Origin: Chlorobiota bacterium
GTDB taxonomy: Bacteria; Bacteroidota; Bacteroidia; Flavobacteriales; Flavobacteriaceae
Assembly: GCA_013153605.1 (NCBI GenBank)
Contig: JAADED010000020.1
Span: 1-38,002 of the forward strand
Length of the DNA: 38,002 bases
Direction: 5' to 3'
The notes under the pieces were generated by a model. The model saw only the letters and a program-made list of their open reading frames with translations. It had not been told where the DNA came from and ran no database searches. Numbering within the stretch: the stretch's first letter is position 1; every line of letters starts with the position of its first letter. Shown piece by piece: positions 21,395 through 30,222 of this stretch. The position numbers and the translations under genes were made by a program.

Positions 21395-24300
21395 ATGAAA
21401 AAGGTATGGGTCATCGTCCTGATTTTCGGAATATGGGGAGGGGCACAAGCCCAAGGCAAATACGATCGGTTATGGCAACGGTTTTTTGAAAACGAATTCG
21501 AAGAAGTGCATACCCGATTGGGAAAGAAAAACCCGGCCAAACTCGACATGGAAGGGTTGATCCTCTATCAATTGGCCCGCGAAGCCGACGGCAAATTTCG
21601 CCACAAGGAAGAATTCTATCCCGCCTTTGTTTCTCAACCCGATTGGCCTTATTACCTTTTTGCCCTGTGGAAACGCACGTTCTTTTTCGATGTGTATAAC
21701 GATAAATTTTTCGACAACTTCGACCTGAAAACCCTTGAATTCCTTTACCGGCGGCGCCCCGCGGATTTTCCCGAAGAGGCGTATGAATTGGATTACCTCT
21801 ACGCCATGATGCTGGCCTACCGTCACCGCATGGACGAATCGCGCCGGATGAGGGATACTTTTCCCCACCTCCGCAAATGGCAATTGGTGGGAGTGTTCGA
21901 AAATTTGAACGAAAGCGGCATGCAACGGGTGTACGGCCCCGAGCGGCGCGCCGTCAGCCCCGACGGATACGACGCCCACAGCCACGGACGCGTAAACTGG
22001 TTTCCCGCCCGCAATTTTTCCGATTTACCTTACTTCTTGATGTACAACCATACCGAATACGGGCCCGGCATCAATTATGCCCAAACCTTTTTGACCACCG
22101 ACAGCGCCCGTACCGTTTATCTCAAAATATCGCGGGGAGGACCGGAAAAAGTATGGCTGAACGACGTGCTGGTGTTCGAAGAAGACGAAAACCGCGAAAC
22201 GCCGCTGGACGCCTATACGGTGGAGGTACGTTTGCCCGCCGGCACCAGCCGGCTGTTGGTCAAGCTGACCAATCGGCCCAAATCCTATTTTTCGGTGCGA
22301 TTGGCCCGTAAGGACGGCACGCCCATTGAAGGAATCCGATCCGATTCCGTGTATCGACCTTATCGAAAAGACACTACGAATTTTACCCGTCCCCGGCGGG
22401 TACCCTCACGTTATCTCGCCTATTTCGACAGCCTGGCCGCCGCCCGGCCCGACGCTCCCTTTCCGCACATCATGCGCATATTGGCCTACCTCCGCATGCA
22501 AGACGATACCCGGGCCGAAAAAGCCATACGCGAATTGTTGAAAAAATATCCCTCCAGCACCTGGCTCCGACTGGCATTGGCCGAAGTGTACGATTTAAGG
22601 GGAAGAGAAGACCAAGTGGAAACCCTCAAACAAAATATCCTCCGCGACGACCCCGACGGCTTTACGGCCCTGACCATCCGAATGGAAGAACCCGAAAAAT
22701 TCATGACGGGCGATATCAAAGACTTGGAAGAATTCATTGAAAAATTAAAAGCCAAAACCGACAATCCCTTTTTGATCACGGGAGCCGAATTGTTATTGTA
22801 TGCCCGCAAAAACGATTTGATCAGCCTCAAGAAAGCCGTCGAAACCGCCATCGACTCGGCCATGGCATGGGGGCATATGGACAAACTCACCCGATACACC
22901 ATGTTTTTGTCGCAAGTATTCAAAGAATACGACCGGGAAATCGAAATCCTTCAAAAGGCTTACAAACAATTTAACCACCCTCTGGTGTTCCGGCGCCTGA
23001 TCAGCGCATACCGGGATTTGGGCAAAGACAGCCTGGCCCTGGATGTATATTTGTTTCATATCCGCGAGTATCCCTCCATTGTGTCCACCCGGTTGGAAAC
23101 GGGAAAACTCCTGATCGACATGCAACGGTATCAAGAGGCGCTGGCACAAACCGACACGGCCCTCATGATTTTTCCCTGGTCGTTTAAAGCCATGGAACAA
23201 AAAGGCGACATCCTCCGGTACTTGGGCGATCCCGAGGGAGCGGTGGAATGGTATCGAAAAGCCCTGTCGCACAACCCCGGAAACCTGGCATTGCGCCGCC
23301 TGATCGACGATATTTTGGGCAAAGAAGACATTATCAAAAAACATTTGCCTCGCCGGATGTACGACCTGATTCGCAAGCGAAGGGGCAAACGGACGGATCG
23401 CGATTATGCCTACTCCATCCTGTATTCGGGGGATCACGTATTGCTCTACAACGAAGGGGCCATACGCCACCGGGTCACGCGCCTCTACGAAATTCATACC
23501 GAGCAAGGATTGGAAGCCTTTAAGGAAATCAACCTGGACCTGGGAGGCGAATATTACATTCACAAATCCGAGGCCGTAAAAGCCGACGGCAGCGTGGTAC
23601 CCGCCGACCGCGCGGGCGACCGATTGGTATTTACACGCCTCGATACGGGCGATGTGGTTTATTTGGATTACGAATGGATCGAAACAAACCGCGGCCGATT
23701 TTACAGAGATTACACCTCCAAAACCCGTTTCGGCGCCTACGTGCCGGTGACGGAAGAGATTTTTACCGTCTTTATTCCCGAGGGACGCAAGTTGTATTAC
23801 AAATATTTGAAAGATTCCATTCCTTTGAAAATTAAAAATAAGGGCGAGTGGGTCATGTACCGGTGGAGCCGAAAAGACATACCTCCTTTTCCGCCCGAAG
23901 AAGATTACATGCCTCCTTCTCCCGATGTACATCCCTATCTGGCTGTGAGCACCTTATACGATTGGTCGTTGGTGGCGCGCTGGTATGCCGACCTCTCGGC
24001 CGCAAGCCTGAAAGCCGACGCCAGGGTCAAAGAAACTTTTGCCGAGCTGTTTCCCGAGGGTCACCGACAACTTGACCCCGAAGAACGGGCCCGTCGCATA
24101 TACAAATACATCACCGACAATATCCGCTACAGTTACGTGGACTTCCGCCAGAGCGGAAAAATCCCTCAAAAACCGTCCAAGACCATCGAAACGCGGCTGG
24201 GAGATTGCAAGGATATGTCGGCCCTGTTCGTGACGTTGGCCCGCCTGGCCGATTTGAAAGCCCACCTGGTATTGGTACGCACCAACGATTACGGCCGCAA

Positions 24301-25165
24301 TGCGCTGGTGCTCCCTTCCACGGCCTTTAACCACGCCATCGCCCGCGTGGATTTGCCCGAAGGCATCCAATACGTGGAACTTACCGACAAATATCTCCCC
24401 TACGGCGCGTTGCCCGTCCGTTTGCCGGGAGCATGCGCGTTGGACATTCCTTACAAATCCGACACCACCGGATTGCACCGCACCCTTTATCATCTGGATT
24501 CGGTCCGACGCACGCCCAATGTATTGGAAGCCAAATACCGCTACAAAATCACCGAAGGTACCCAACACCTTACGGTGGACATCACCGCCACGGGGGCCAA
24601 CGTGTCGGATTGGCGGGACATTTTGGAAGACGAAAACGAAACCAACCGCAAAGAAGCATTGGAAGACTATTTCGAGAACATGGACGACCTGGATTTGGAG
24701 CTCAAATCCTACCGCATCCTGGAAGACGGACGGAATTCCGATACGGTCCGGGTGGAAATCACGTTTGACGTACGCACGCCCTTACAGGAGCTCAACGACA
24801 TTCTCCTGTTCAAACTTCCCCTCCAATTGCCGGCTTACACGCCGAATTTGATCGGTCCCGAAGAGCGGCATTATCCCATCCGCTATATATTTTACGAAAA
24901 CACCGATCGCTACGGCATGGATTATACCATTGAATTGGATATTCCGGGCAAGCGGTTTACGTTCATTCCGCGCAACGACACCTTGCAATGGGGCCCCCAC
25001 CGCACGGCCATTGCCTACACACCGGCGGGCGACACCCTGTTGAGAGCGCGCATCGATATTCGCACTCCGCTGGAACGGGACGTCATGCCCGAAGAATATC
25101 CCGCCTTCAAAGAATACGTAAGGCGGGTACTCAAACGGTTGCGCTATTTTATCGGGTTCCGCTAA
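21395..25165 (+). CDS. Large exported TPR, DUF3857 and transglutaminase-like protein
   Basis: 1256 residues with a signal peptide (MKKVWVIVLIFGIWGGAQAQ). The N-terminal half is helical and carries TPR-like repeats (about 360-650). A beta-rich DUF3857 region follows (about 665-860), then a transglutaminase-like core with a cysteine-protease-style triad: Cys938 in LGDCKDMSAL, His980 in FNHAIARV and Asp998 in VELTDKYL. A beta-rich C-terminal region ends the protein. DUF3857-transglutaminase proteins are widespread in Bacteroidota periplasm but their substrates are unknown. A near-match -7 (TATTTTG, 21372-21378) lies upstream. The stop abuts the convergent pepD stop with no intervening base. Confidence 0.85.
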   Translation: MKKVWVIVLIFGIWGGAQAQGKYDRLWQRFFENEFEEVHTRLGKKNPAKLDMEGLILYQLAREADGKFRHKEEFYPAFVSQPDWPYYLFALWKRTFFFDVYNDKFFDNFDLKTLEFLYRRRPADFPEEAYELDYLYAMMLAYRHRMDESRRMRDTFPHLRKWQLVGVFENLNESGMQRVYGPERRAVSPDGYDAHSHGRVNWFPARNFSDLPYFLMYNHTEYGPGINYAQTFLTTDSARTVYLKISRGGPEKVWLNDVLVFEEDENRETPLDAYTVEVRLPAGTSRLLVKLTNRPKSYFSVRLARKDGTPIEGIRSDSVYRPYRKDTTNFTRPRRVPSRYLAYFDSLAAARPDAPFPHIMRILAYLRMQDDTRAEKAIRELLKKYPSSTWLRLALAEVYDLRGREDQVETLKQNILRDDPDGFTALTIRMEEPEKFMTGDIKDLEEFIEKLKAKTDNPFLITGAELLLYARKNDLISLKKAVETAIDSAMAWGHMDKLTRYTMFLSQVFKEYDREIEILQKAYKQFNHPLVFRRLISAYRDLGKDSLALDVYLFHIREYPSIVSTRLETGKLLIDMQRYQEALAQTDTALMIFPWSFKAMEQKGDILRYLGDPEGAVEWYRKALSHNPGNLALRRLIDDILGKEDIIKKHLPRRMYDLIRKRRGKRTDRDYAYSILYSGDHVLLYNEGAIRHRVTRLYEIHTEQGLEAFKEINLDLGGEYYIHKSEAVKADGSVVPADRAGDRLVFTRLDTGDVVYLDYEWIETNRGRFYRDYTSKTRFGAYVPVTEEIFTVFIPEGRKLYYKYLKDSIPLKIKNKGEWVMYRWSRKDIPPFPPEEDYMPPSPDVHPYLAVSTLYDWSLVARWYADLSAASLKADARVKETFAELFPEGHRQLDPEERARRIYKYITDNIRYSYVDFRQSGKIPQKPSKTIETRLGDCKDMSALFVTLARLADLKAHLVLVRTNDYGRNALVLPSTAFNHAIARVDLPEGIQYVELTDKYLPYGALPVRLPGACALDIPYKSDTTGLHRTLYHLDSVRRTPNVLEAKYRYKITEGTQHLTVDITATGANVSDWRDILEDENETNRKEALEDYFENMDDLDLELKSYRILEDGRNSDTVRVEITFDVRTPLQELNDILLFKLPLQLPAYTPNLIGPEERHYPIRYIFYENTDRYGMDYTIELDIPGKRFTFIPRNDTLQWGPHRTAIAYTPAGDTLLRARIDIRTPLERDVMPEEYPAFKEYVRRVLKRLRYFIGFR

Positions 25166-26656
25166 TCATTCGGCGGGCGCCTCTTGGCGCTCGGGCACGC
25201 GCTTAAGGGTTTCGAGAAGGTAATCCCAGAACTTCTTCACCGACCCGATGTGCACCCTTTCGTCGGGCGAATGGGCGCCCCAGATAGTGGGGCCGAAGGA
25301 GATCACGTCCAAGTCGGGGTATTTGTTTTTGACGATGCCGCATTCCAAACCCGCATGACAGGCCTCAACCCGCGGTTCCCGGCGGTAAAGTTCCACATAC
25401 AGGTTTTTCATTAAATCCAAAATGCGGGAATCGGGATCGGGTTCCCAGCCGGGATAATCGCCCGAAGTGGTCACGCGATACCCCGCCAATTCGAACACCG
25501 ATTTCAAGGCGTTGACCAAATCCTGTTTGGCGCTTTCGGAGGAAGATCGCGTAAGGTTGCCGATTTCGATTTCTCCGCCGGCGGCACGCACCGAAGCCAC
25601 GTTGTTGGAGGTTTCCACTTGCCCTTCGATAGCGGGATTCATGCGGTACACTCCGTTGTGGGCGCCGTACACCGCTTGCACCAGCTTGCGCGCATCGGCG
25701 GGTGCCATCATGCGGGCGGGACGGGATGCGGGCGAAAACTCGATTTGTAAGCCGGGATCGCGCACCGCTTGCTCCCGGGCAATATCGGCCGCCAGGGCGC
25801 GGAGCTCTTCCAGGATGCGTCGGGCTTCGGAGGCGGGCAAGATGATCACGGCTTCGCTTTCGCGGGGGATGGCATTGCGCAAGCCGCCTCCTTCCACGCG
25901 GGCGATGTGGCCGCCCTCCTCCAACACCTTATGCAAAAGGCTGTTCATAATTTTGTTGGCGTTGCCGCGATAAAGGTGGATATCCATGCCAGAATGGCCA
26001 CCCGTCAATCCTTTGACCGTGATTTGCCAAGCCTCACTGTCTTGGGGCACTTCCGTCTCTTGGTAAGTACCCCGGGCGGTGACGTCGATGCCTCCCGCAC
26101 AGCCGATGTCCAGTTCGTCGTCGTTTTCGGTGTCGAGGTTGAGCATGATTTTCCCGCGAAGCACTCCTTCTTCCAGTTTTTTGGCGCCGGTCATGCCCGT
26201 TTCTTCATCGTAGGTAAACAGGGCTTCCAGCGGAGGGTGCGGGATGTCCTTGCTCTCGAGCAAAGCCAAAATGGCGGCCACGCCGATGCCGTTGTCGGCG
26301 CCCAGTGTGGTCCCTTCGGCCGTGACCCAATCGCCGTCGATTTTCATTTTAATGCCCTCTTTTTCGAAATCGTGGTCCACCCCTTTTTCCTTTTGGGGCA
26401 CCATATCCACATGGGCTTGAAGGATGACGGTTTCGCGGTTTTCCATGCCGGGAGTGGCGGGTTTGCGAATGATCACGTTTCCGCCTTTGTCCCTAAAAGT
26501 TTCCAATCCCAACCGCTTGCCGAATTCTTCCACGTAAGCCAAAGCTTTTTCTTCCTTTTTGGAAGGGCGCGGAACGGCGTTAAAGGCCACGAAGTTACGC
26601 CACACGGGCTCGGGATCCAGCCGCGCAATGCGGGCGTGCATATCTCGGGGTTCCAT
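25166..26656 (-). CDS. pepD: Aminoacyl-histidine dipeptidase (cytosolic non-specific dipeptidase, M20C)
   Basis: 496 residues from ATG 26656 (MEPRDMHARI); an upstream in-frame start would add a basic 13-residue tail without family support. Zinc-dependent M20C dipeptidase hydrolysing Xaa-His and many other dipeptides. Metal and catalytic residues: His82 and Asp84 in LQAHVDMVPQ, bridging Asp121 in LGADNGIG, general-base Glu151/152 in DEETGMTG. A lid domain (about 200-380, GLTGGHSGMDIH) and a C-terminal return (CHAGLECGIV; PTIWGAHSPDERV) complete the family pattern. No signal peptide, so cytosolic. Single gene, convergent with the large exported protein. Confidence 0.94.
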   Translation of the reverse strand: MEPRDMHARIARLDPEPVWRNFVAFNAVPRPSKKEEKALAYVEEFGKRLGLETFRDKGGNVIIRKPATPGMENRETVILQAHVDMVPQKEKGVDHDFEKEGIKMKIDGDWVTAEGTTLGADNGIGVAAILALLESKDIPHPPLEALFTYDEETGMTGAKKLEEGVLRGKIMLNLDTENDDELDIGCAGGIDVTARGTYQETEVPQDSEAWQITVKGLTGGHSGMDIHLYRGNANKIMNSLLHKVLEEGGHIARVEGGGLRNAIPRESEAVIILPASEARRILEELRALAADIAREQAVRDPGLQIEFSPASRPARMMAPADARKLVQAVYGAHNGVYRMNPAIEGQVETSNNVASVRAAGGEIEIGNLTRSSSESAKQDLVNALKSVFELAGYRVTTSGDYPGWEPDPDSRILDLMKNLYVELYRREPRVEACHAGLECGIVKNKYPDLDVISFGPTIWGAHSPDERVHIGSVKKFWDYLLETLKRVPERQEAPAE

Positions 26657-26726
26657 ATCCTTGTTTTTGACCAAAGGTAAGGATTTCCGCCGCAACGGCT
26701 TCAGGCATCCGTCAGGTCGGCAAGTC

Positions 26727-27047
26727 TTATTTCACTTCTTCAAGGGATTCCGGTTCTTCTCCTTCGGTGCGCGAATGTTCGCCCGTAAAATAATCGTAAA
26801 GGAAGGTGAGGGTGAAGGTGGGAATGTAATCGGTGGCGCCGGGGATGATTTCTTCCAAAAATTCCACCGTTCCTGCCACTTTACCCGTCGCTCCGGGGTA
26901 CATTTTGACCAATAACCAGGCCGCCACCGGTGCCCATATCATGTCCATGATCTCCCCTATTCCCGGCACCGCGTAAGACAACATTCCGATGCCGTCCAAA
27001 ATAAGGCTGAGCACGAATTTGCGGGTATCGAATCGGCGCATGACCAT
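26727..27047 (-). CDS. Small membrane protein of the CcoN-like operon
   Basis: 106 residues. Hydrophobic segments near 10-30 and 35-50 and a third near 75-90 are followed by an acidic soluble tail (EGEEPESLEEVK). I do not recognise a family. Its ATG overlaps the stop of the 434-residue membrane protein by one base (TAATG), so it is translationally coupled and likely belongs to the same complex or process. An alternative start two codons later (MRRF) is possible. Confidence 0.7.
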   Translation of the reverse strand: MVMRRFDTRKFVLSLILDGIGMLSYAVPGIGEIMDMIWAPVAAWLLVKMYPGATGKVAGTVEFLEEIIPGATDYIPTFTLTFLYDYFTGEHSRTEGEEPESLEEVK

Positions 27048-28351
27048 TATTTTTTGTCCAACGGTTGCAAGCGGGGCTTGTGGAAAAACATTTTAAACAT
27101 ATTGTAATTATACATGACCGCCACCACCGCCAATAAATATACCGAAAGACGCACCACCCATTCGTTGTCGATCAAAATGCCCACAAACATGCCGCCTACG
27201 GCTATCAAATAAAGGCGATATTGCCACAAAGCGAATTTGGAATGATACAATTCGCGAGGCAACGGAATTTTATATTTACCCACGTAGGGCTGGTATTTTT
27301 CCAACCAAATGATAAAAGGAATGGTCTTGTAGGTCTGACCCAAAATAATCAGGGCGATTACTCCGAAAATCATACTGAAAATGAGCAATCCCGTGATTTT
27401 GATTGCCAAGGGGCCGGACGGGTGACCGCTAAACACCAACCATCCGCTCAAAGCCACCGGAATAAAGATAAAAATGAAAATGAGCATGGTGGGCTCCATT
27501 CCTTCGTCCAATATACGTTTGAACCGATTGCGATAGGCATCCCAAACGAAGCGCACGTAAAAAAGGATGGCGACCGTCACCATTACCCAGGCCGCGGCGG
27601 TGGTGTAAGGATGATATTTTTCGGGCAAATATAACCACGACAAGGTGGCCAACGCCACGCCGGCATTCAACAGGATGAACGAAGGCCAAAGGGGTTTTTC
27701 GCTATGCTTATGAGAGACCAAGAACATGGGAATCAACGTAGTACCCACTCCGAAAATCATTTGAAGAAAAAAACCTACCAATCCGGCCGCCGCATGGATT
27801 TTGATGTGGTACGTAAAAGGTTTTTCAAAAAATTGATATTTGAAATTCAACGCCATGAGCAAACCTTCGGTTTGGGTGAAGAACAACCAAAAAATGGCGG
27901 CGATGATAAAATAGTTTTTAATGTTTTTCAGCCGGGCGTTTTTATAGGTCAGGGCGATGTTGAGCACAAAAAGCAAGAGTCCCGTGTAAATCAACCAGGC
28001 GGCCCATACGAGCAATCCCGTCAAATCGCTCACCCAAAAGGCATAAGCCATCAAAAACACGGACAATCCCGTAATCCAAAAAGTGATTTTGGCCAGAGGC
28101 TCGCTAAAGAGTTTGGTTTCGAATACTACGGGCACCAATTGATAGAGAGAGCCGTACACCAGCATCATGGCCCATCCCAACAGCATCATGTGGACCACGG
28201 CGGCCAAACGCGGTTGCGAATAATGTCCCAAGAGATCGGTGTCGGCCAAAATGAGCATGAGCGCCGCCAGCGCAAAGGCAATGGCGCCGAACAGAAAGTG
28301 GGGTTTCACCACGCTGATGTCGGGGGCGTTCTGGGTATGAATCTTAGTCAT
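27047..28351 (-). CDS. Multi-spanning protein related to heme-copper oxidase subunit I / NnrS-like
   Basis: 434 residues, about twelve membrane helices. Histidines sit in helices in a way that recalls heme-copper oxidase subunit I or NnrS proteins: VVHMMLLGWAMMLVYG (near 52), HIKIHAAAGLVGFF (near 180), then FLVSHKHSEK. The HH pair of the CuB site and the HxH of the heme-binding helix are not evident, so it is unlikely to be a complete oxidase. It follows a DUF1858/DUF2249 gene with an 8-base overlap. DUF1858 and DUF2249 occur in NO-stress, iron-sulphur and denitrification settings, so a nitric-oxide or heme-related role is inferred. Confidence 0.65.
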   Translation of the reverse strand: MTKIHTQNAPDISVVKPHFLFGAIAFALAALMLILADTDLLGHYSQPRLAAVVHMMLLGWAMMLVYGSLYQLVPVVFETKLFSEPLAKITFWITGLSVFLMAYAFWVSDLTGLLVWAAWLIYTGLLLFVLNIALTYKNARLKNIKNYFIIAAIFWLFFTQTEGLLMALNFKYQFFEKPFTYHIKIHAAAGLVGFFLQMIFGVGTTLIPMFLVSHKHSEKPLWPSFILLNAGVALATLSWLYLPEKYHPYTTAAAWVMVTVAILFYVRFVWDAYRNRFKRILDEGMEPTMLIFIFIFIPVALSGWLVFSGHPSGPLAIKITGLLIFSMIFGVIALIILGQTYKTIPFIIWLEKYQPYVGKYKIPLPRELYHSKFALWQYRLYLIAVGGMFVGILIDNEWVVRLSVYLLAVVAVMYNYNMFKMFFHKPRLQPLDKK

Positions 28352-29201
28352 GGGCGTCTTCTTTGAAGATGATCATTTGGGTATAATCGGGATCGATGCG
28401 TTTGACGGCCCAATGATAACCCTTTTTTTCCAATTCGGGCAAGAGAAATTGCGGTATCCGTTGGTGGTGGACAAACAGGGCTTTGCCGGGGGGAAGGGTT
28501 TTGAGTTTTTCCTGAATGGTCATCATGGGTTGCGGCATTTCCAAACCCCGCACGTCCACTTCTTCCATTCGACCTTTCCACCGTTCGAGGGCGCGTTCGA
28601 ACTCGGCTTCGTCGGGGACGGCCCCTTCGGTCGAGGGCTGCTCTTCCTTCCCGGCGGGAATGCCCAGAAATTCCTTCACTTTTTGCCAAAAAGTCTTTCG
28701 GGGGGCGGGTTTGTAAAAATAGGTGTAATACGCGCCGTCTTTTTCCAAAGTGCAATGTTCGTATCCTTGCTTGCCGAAAATATGGATGAGGGGAGCCGGC
28801 ACGAAGTCCAATTTGATTTCCACCGCTTGGTCGGGTTCGAGAGAAAGAAGGGCTTTACGAACGGGATCGAACGGATCTTCGTGGCGTTCCAACATACCGG
28901 CCGCATCGATGCGAATCAAACGGCGGGTGTAGGGTATGTCGCATTCGGTAACCACCCGGATGTCGGGCGCTTCCTCGCGAACGATTTCAAAGCCCTTTTC
29001 CGCCAATTTGTCGAGAAATTCGTCGGTGGAAATTCCCGCAATGCGGGCTGCATCCCGCACGGTGACCCGCGGAGCGATGGCCTTGCGCAAAAAAGGATTG
29101 GACAATTTATGAAATTTGGGATGAATGGACATGATAAAGTCGATCATGCCTTCATCCGCCTTGAGGAGCTCACTGATTTTGGTGCCGGGTCCGACTTTCA
29201 T
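28344..29201 (-). CDS. DUF1858 and DUF2249 domain protein
   Basis: 285 residues. The N-terminal 60 residues (TKISELLKADEGMIDFIMSIHPKF, then NPFLRKAIAPRVTVRDAARIAG) match the DUF1858 domain, which is also found at the front of ScdA/Ric iron-centre repair proteins. A TusA-like alpha/beta unit follows at about 105-170 (IRIDAAGM...DPFDPVRKALLSLEPDQAVEI), with a second at about 215-280 (VDVRGLEMPQPMMTIQEKLKTLPPGKALFVHH), both DUF2249-like. The TusA cysteine that would sit before the conserved Pro is absent (EMPQP), so sulfur-carrier chemistry is unlikely. First gene of a three-gene operon with the CcoN-like membrane protein; it probably senses or assists that system. Confidence 0.82.
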   Translation of the reverse strand: MKVGPGTKISELLKADEGMIDFIMSIHPKFHKLSNPFLRKAIAPRVTVRDAARIAGISTDEFLDKLAEKGFEIVREEAPDIRVVTECDIPYTRRLIRIDAAGMLERHEDPFDPVRKALLSLEPDQAVEIKLDFVPAPLIHIFGKQGYEHCTLEKDGAYYTYFYKPAPRKTFWQKVKEFLGIPAGKEEQPSTEGAVPDEAEFERALERWKGRMEEVDVRGLEMPQPMMTIQEKLKTLPPGKALFVHHQRIPQFLLPELEKKGYHWAVKRIDPDYTQMIIFKEDAHD

Positions 29202-29222
29202 TATTTAGAATCATTTTAAATA

Positions 29223-29230
29223 CAAAGATA
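29223..29230 (-). promoter_or_regulatory. Predicted -7 element for the DUF1858/DUF2249 operon
   Basis: On the minus strand TATCTTTG matches TAnnTTTG exactly, 21 bases before the start codon at 29201. No clear -33. Confidence 0.5.
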
Positions 29231-29261
29231 GAAAACATTTTTCATTCCGGCACCGGTTCGC

Positions 29262-29633
29262 TCACTCGATGGGCACATCCTCGTCGTCTTCGATAAGTTG
29301 GACGTCCTTGGCGAAATATTTGGTTTCGCCCAGCCAGGGAATTTTCCAGAAACGTTCGATATAATTCACCCGCACGTTTTTACCTTGCCATTCGATTAAT
29401 TTCCGGCGGATTTCCTTTTCTTTGGGCTCGATGGAAAACGCCCACCGCTGATCGTGGCCTATTCCCAGGCTGAGTTCGGCCTCCCACGTTTTAAAAATGA
29501 TGCCTTTTCGGCTGATTTTGATTAACTTGCCCGAACGATAGCCCTCGCTGTAAGGCACGTAATAATTGAAGGCATATAAAAGACCGCCCAATGCTACGAG
29601 AATGACAATCAACCAAATGAGAAATTTTTTCAT
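29262..29633 (-). CDS. Small membrane-anchored conserved protein
   Basis: 123 residues from ATG 29633, which begins a signal/anchor helix (MKKFLIWLIVILVALGGLLYAF); the frame continues upstream but that part overlaps the promoter region and lacks protein character. The exported part contains YSEGYRSGKLIKISRKGIIFKTWEAELSLG, which I recall from short Flavobacteriia proteins sometimes mislabelled 6-phosphogluconate dehydrogenase. No enzyme domain fits in this length. The tail is acidic (EDDEDVPIE). It has its own promoter, and the downstream DUF1858 operon has another. Confidence 0.75.
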   Translation of the reverse strand: MKKFLIWLIVILVALGGLLYAFNYYVPYSEGYRSGKLIKISRKGIIFKTWEAELSLGIGHDQRWAFSIEPKEKEIRRKLIEWQGKNVRVNYIERFWKIPWLGETKYFAKDVQLIEDDEDVPIE

Positions 29634-29657
29634 ACCGGCTTTTTTCTTCAATTTACG

Positions 29658-29665
29658 CAAAAATA
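29658..29665 (-). promoter_or_regulatory. Predicted -7 element for the small anchored protein
   Basis: On the minus strand TATTTTTG matches TAnnTTTG exactly, 24 bases before ATG 29633. This supports the chosen start. Confidence 0.5.
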
Positions 29666-29783
29666 CCGAATCCGCGGGGAAATTTTTTCCTTTCTTTATC
29701 TTTTCGCTCACAAAAACCGCCGCATTTTCCAACTCAAATGCAAAAAAACCTACGTTCTTTTCGCCGGGTCCGCCAAAAATCGT

Positions 29784-29791
29784 TATCTTTG
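29784..29791 (+). promoter_or_regulatory. Predicted -7 element for the 107-residue gene
   Basis: TATCTTTG, exact match to TAnnTTTG, 40 bases upstream of ATG 29832. The sequence is identical to the -7 of the divergent DUF1858 operon. Confidence 0.5.
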
Positions 29792-29831
29792 AACAACCCC
29801 CCTCCAAAAAGCCCTTTAAAACCTATATACC

Positions 29832-30155
29832 ATGAAAGTTTTAGCCGAAAAAATTCTCAAATGGAAAATCGTCGAAACCAAGACGGGTGCCAAGCTCATC
29901 GTGATCGAAGAGGATCCCAATCATTATTGGATTGAACAAAACCCTTTGAAAGAAAGCAAGTACGGCGTGGCTTACCGGGAATTGAAAAAATTGTATCCCG
30001 ACATTTACCTGTTTTGGGAAATCAAAGACGGTGATTTTACGGGCCGTCTCAAGGTGGAAATGATCACCGGCAAAAAGACCATGGACCGTTTCATCGAAAG
30101 CCTGCTGGGCAATAAAGAATTCCTGGGTTACGAAGACATCAACGCCAACGAATAA
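29832..30155 (+). CDS. Small soluble protein of unknown function
   Basis: 107 residues with no signal peptide or membrane segment. Charged and aromatic-rich (HYWIEQNPLKESKYGVAYRELKKLYPDIYLFWEIKDG). I do not recognise a family. Coding is supported by a perfect promoter element upstream, a well-placed ATG, and codon use like its neighbours. It may be co-transcribed with porU 67 bases downstream, although porU has its own promoter candidate. Confidence 0.7.
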   Translation: MKVLAEKILKWKIVETKTGAKLIVIEEDPNHYWIEQNPLKESKYGVAYRELKKLYPDIYLFWEIKDGDFTGRLKVEMITGKKTMDRFIESLLGNKEFLGYEDINANE

Positions 30156-30190
30156 GGGCACGGGTTGGATAGCCGGGTCGTTCAAAATCC

Positions 30191-30213
30191 CTTATATTTG
30201 ACCAAAATATAAG
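30191..30213. promoter_or_regulatory. porU promoter with overlapping palindrome
   Basis: The -7 match TATATTTG is at 30193-30200. It lies inside a perfect 9-bp inverted repeat, CTTATATTT (30191-30199) and AAATATAAG (30205-30213), with a five-base spacer. The right arm would be at the 5-prime end of the mRNA. This may be an operator or simply an AT-rich promoter. Confidence 0.45.
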
Positions 30214-30222
30214 GCGGGCAAT

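Noticed and set aside
26796-26822. A seventh hexamer array on the minus strand (ACCTTC-like units)
   Set aside because: It lies inside the 106-residue gene and encodes Thr-Phe-Thr-Leu-Thr-Phe in a hydrophobic segment; only about three units match, so coding coincidence is the simpler explanation.
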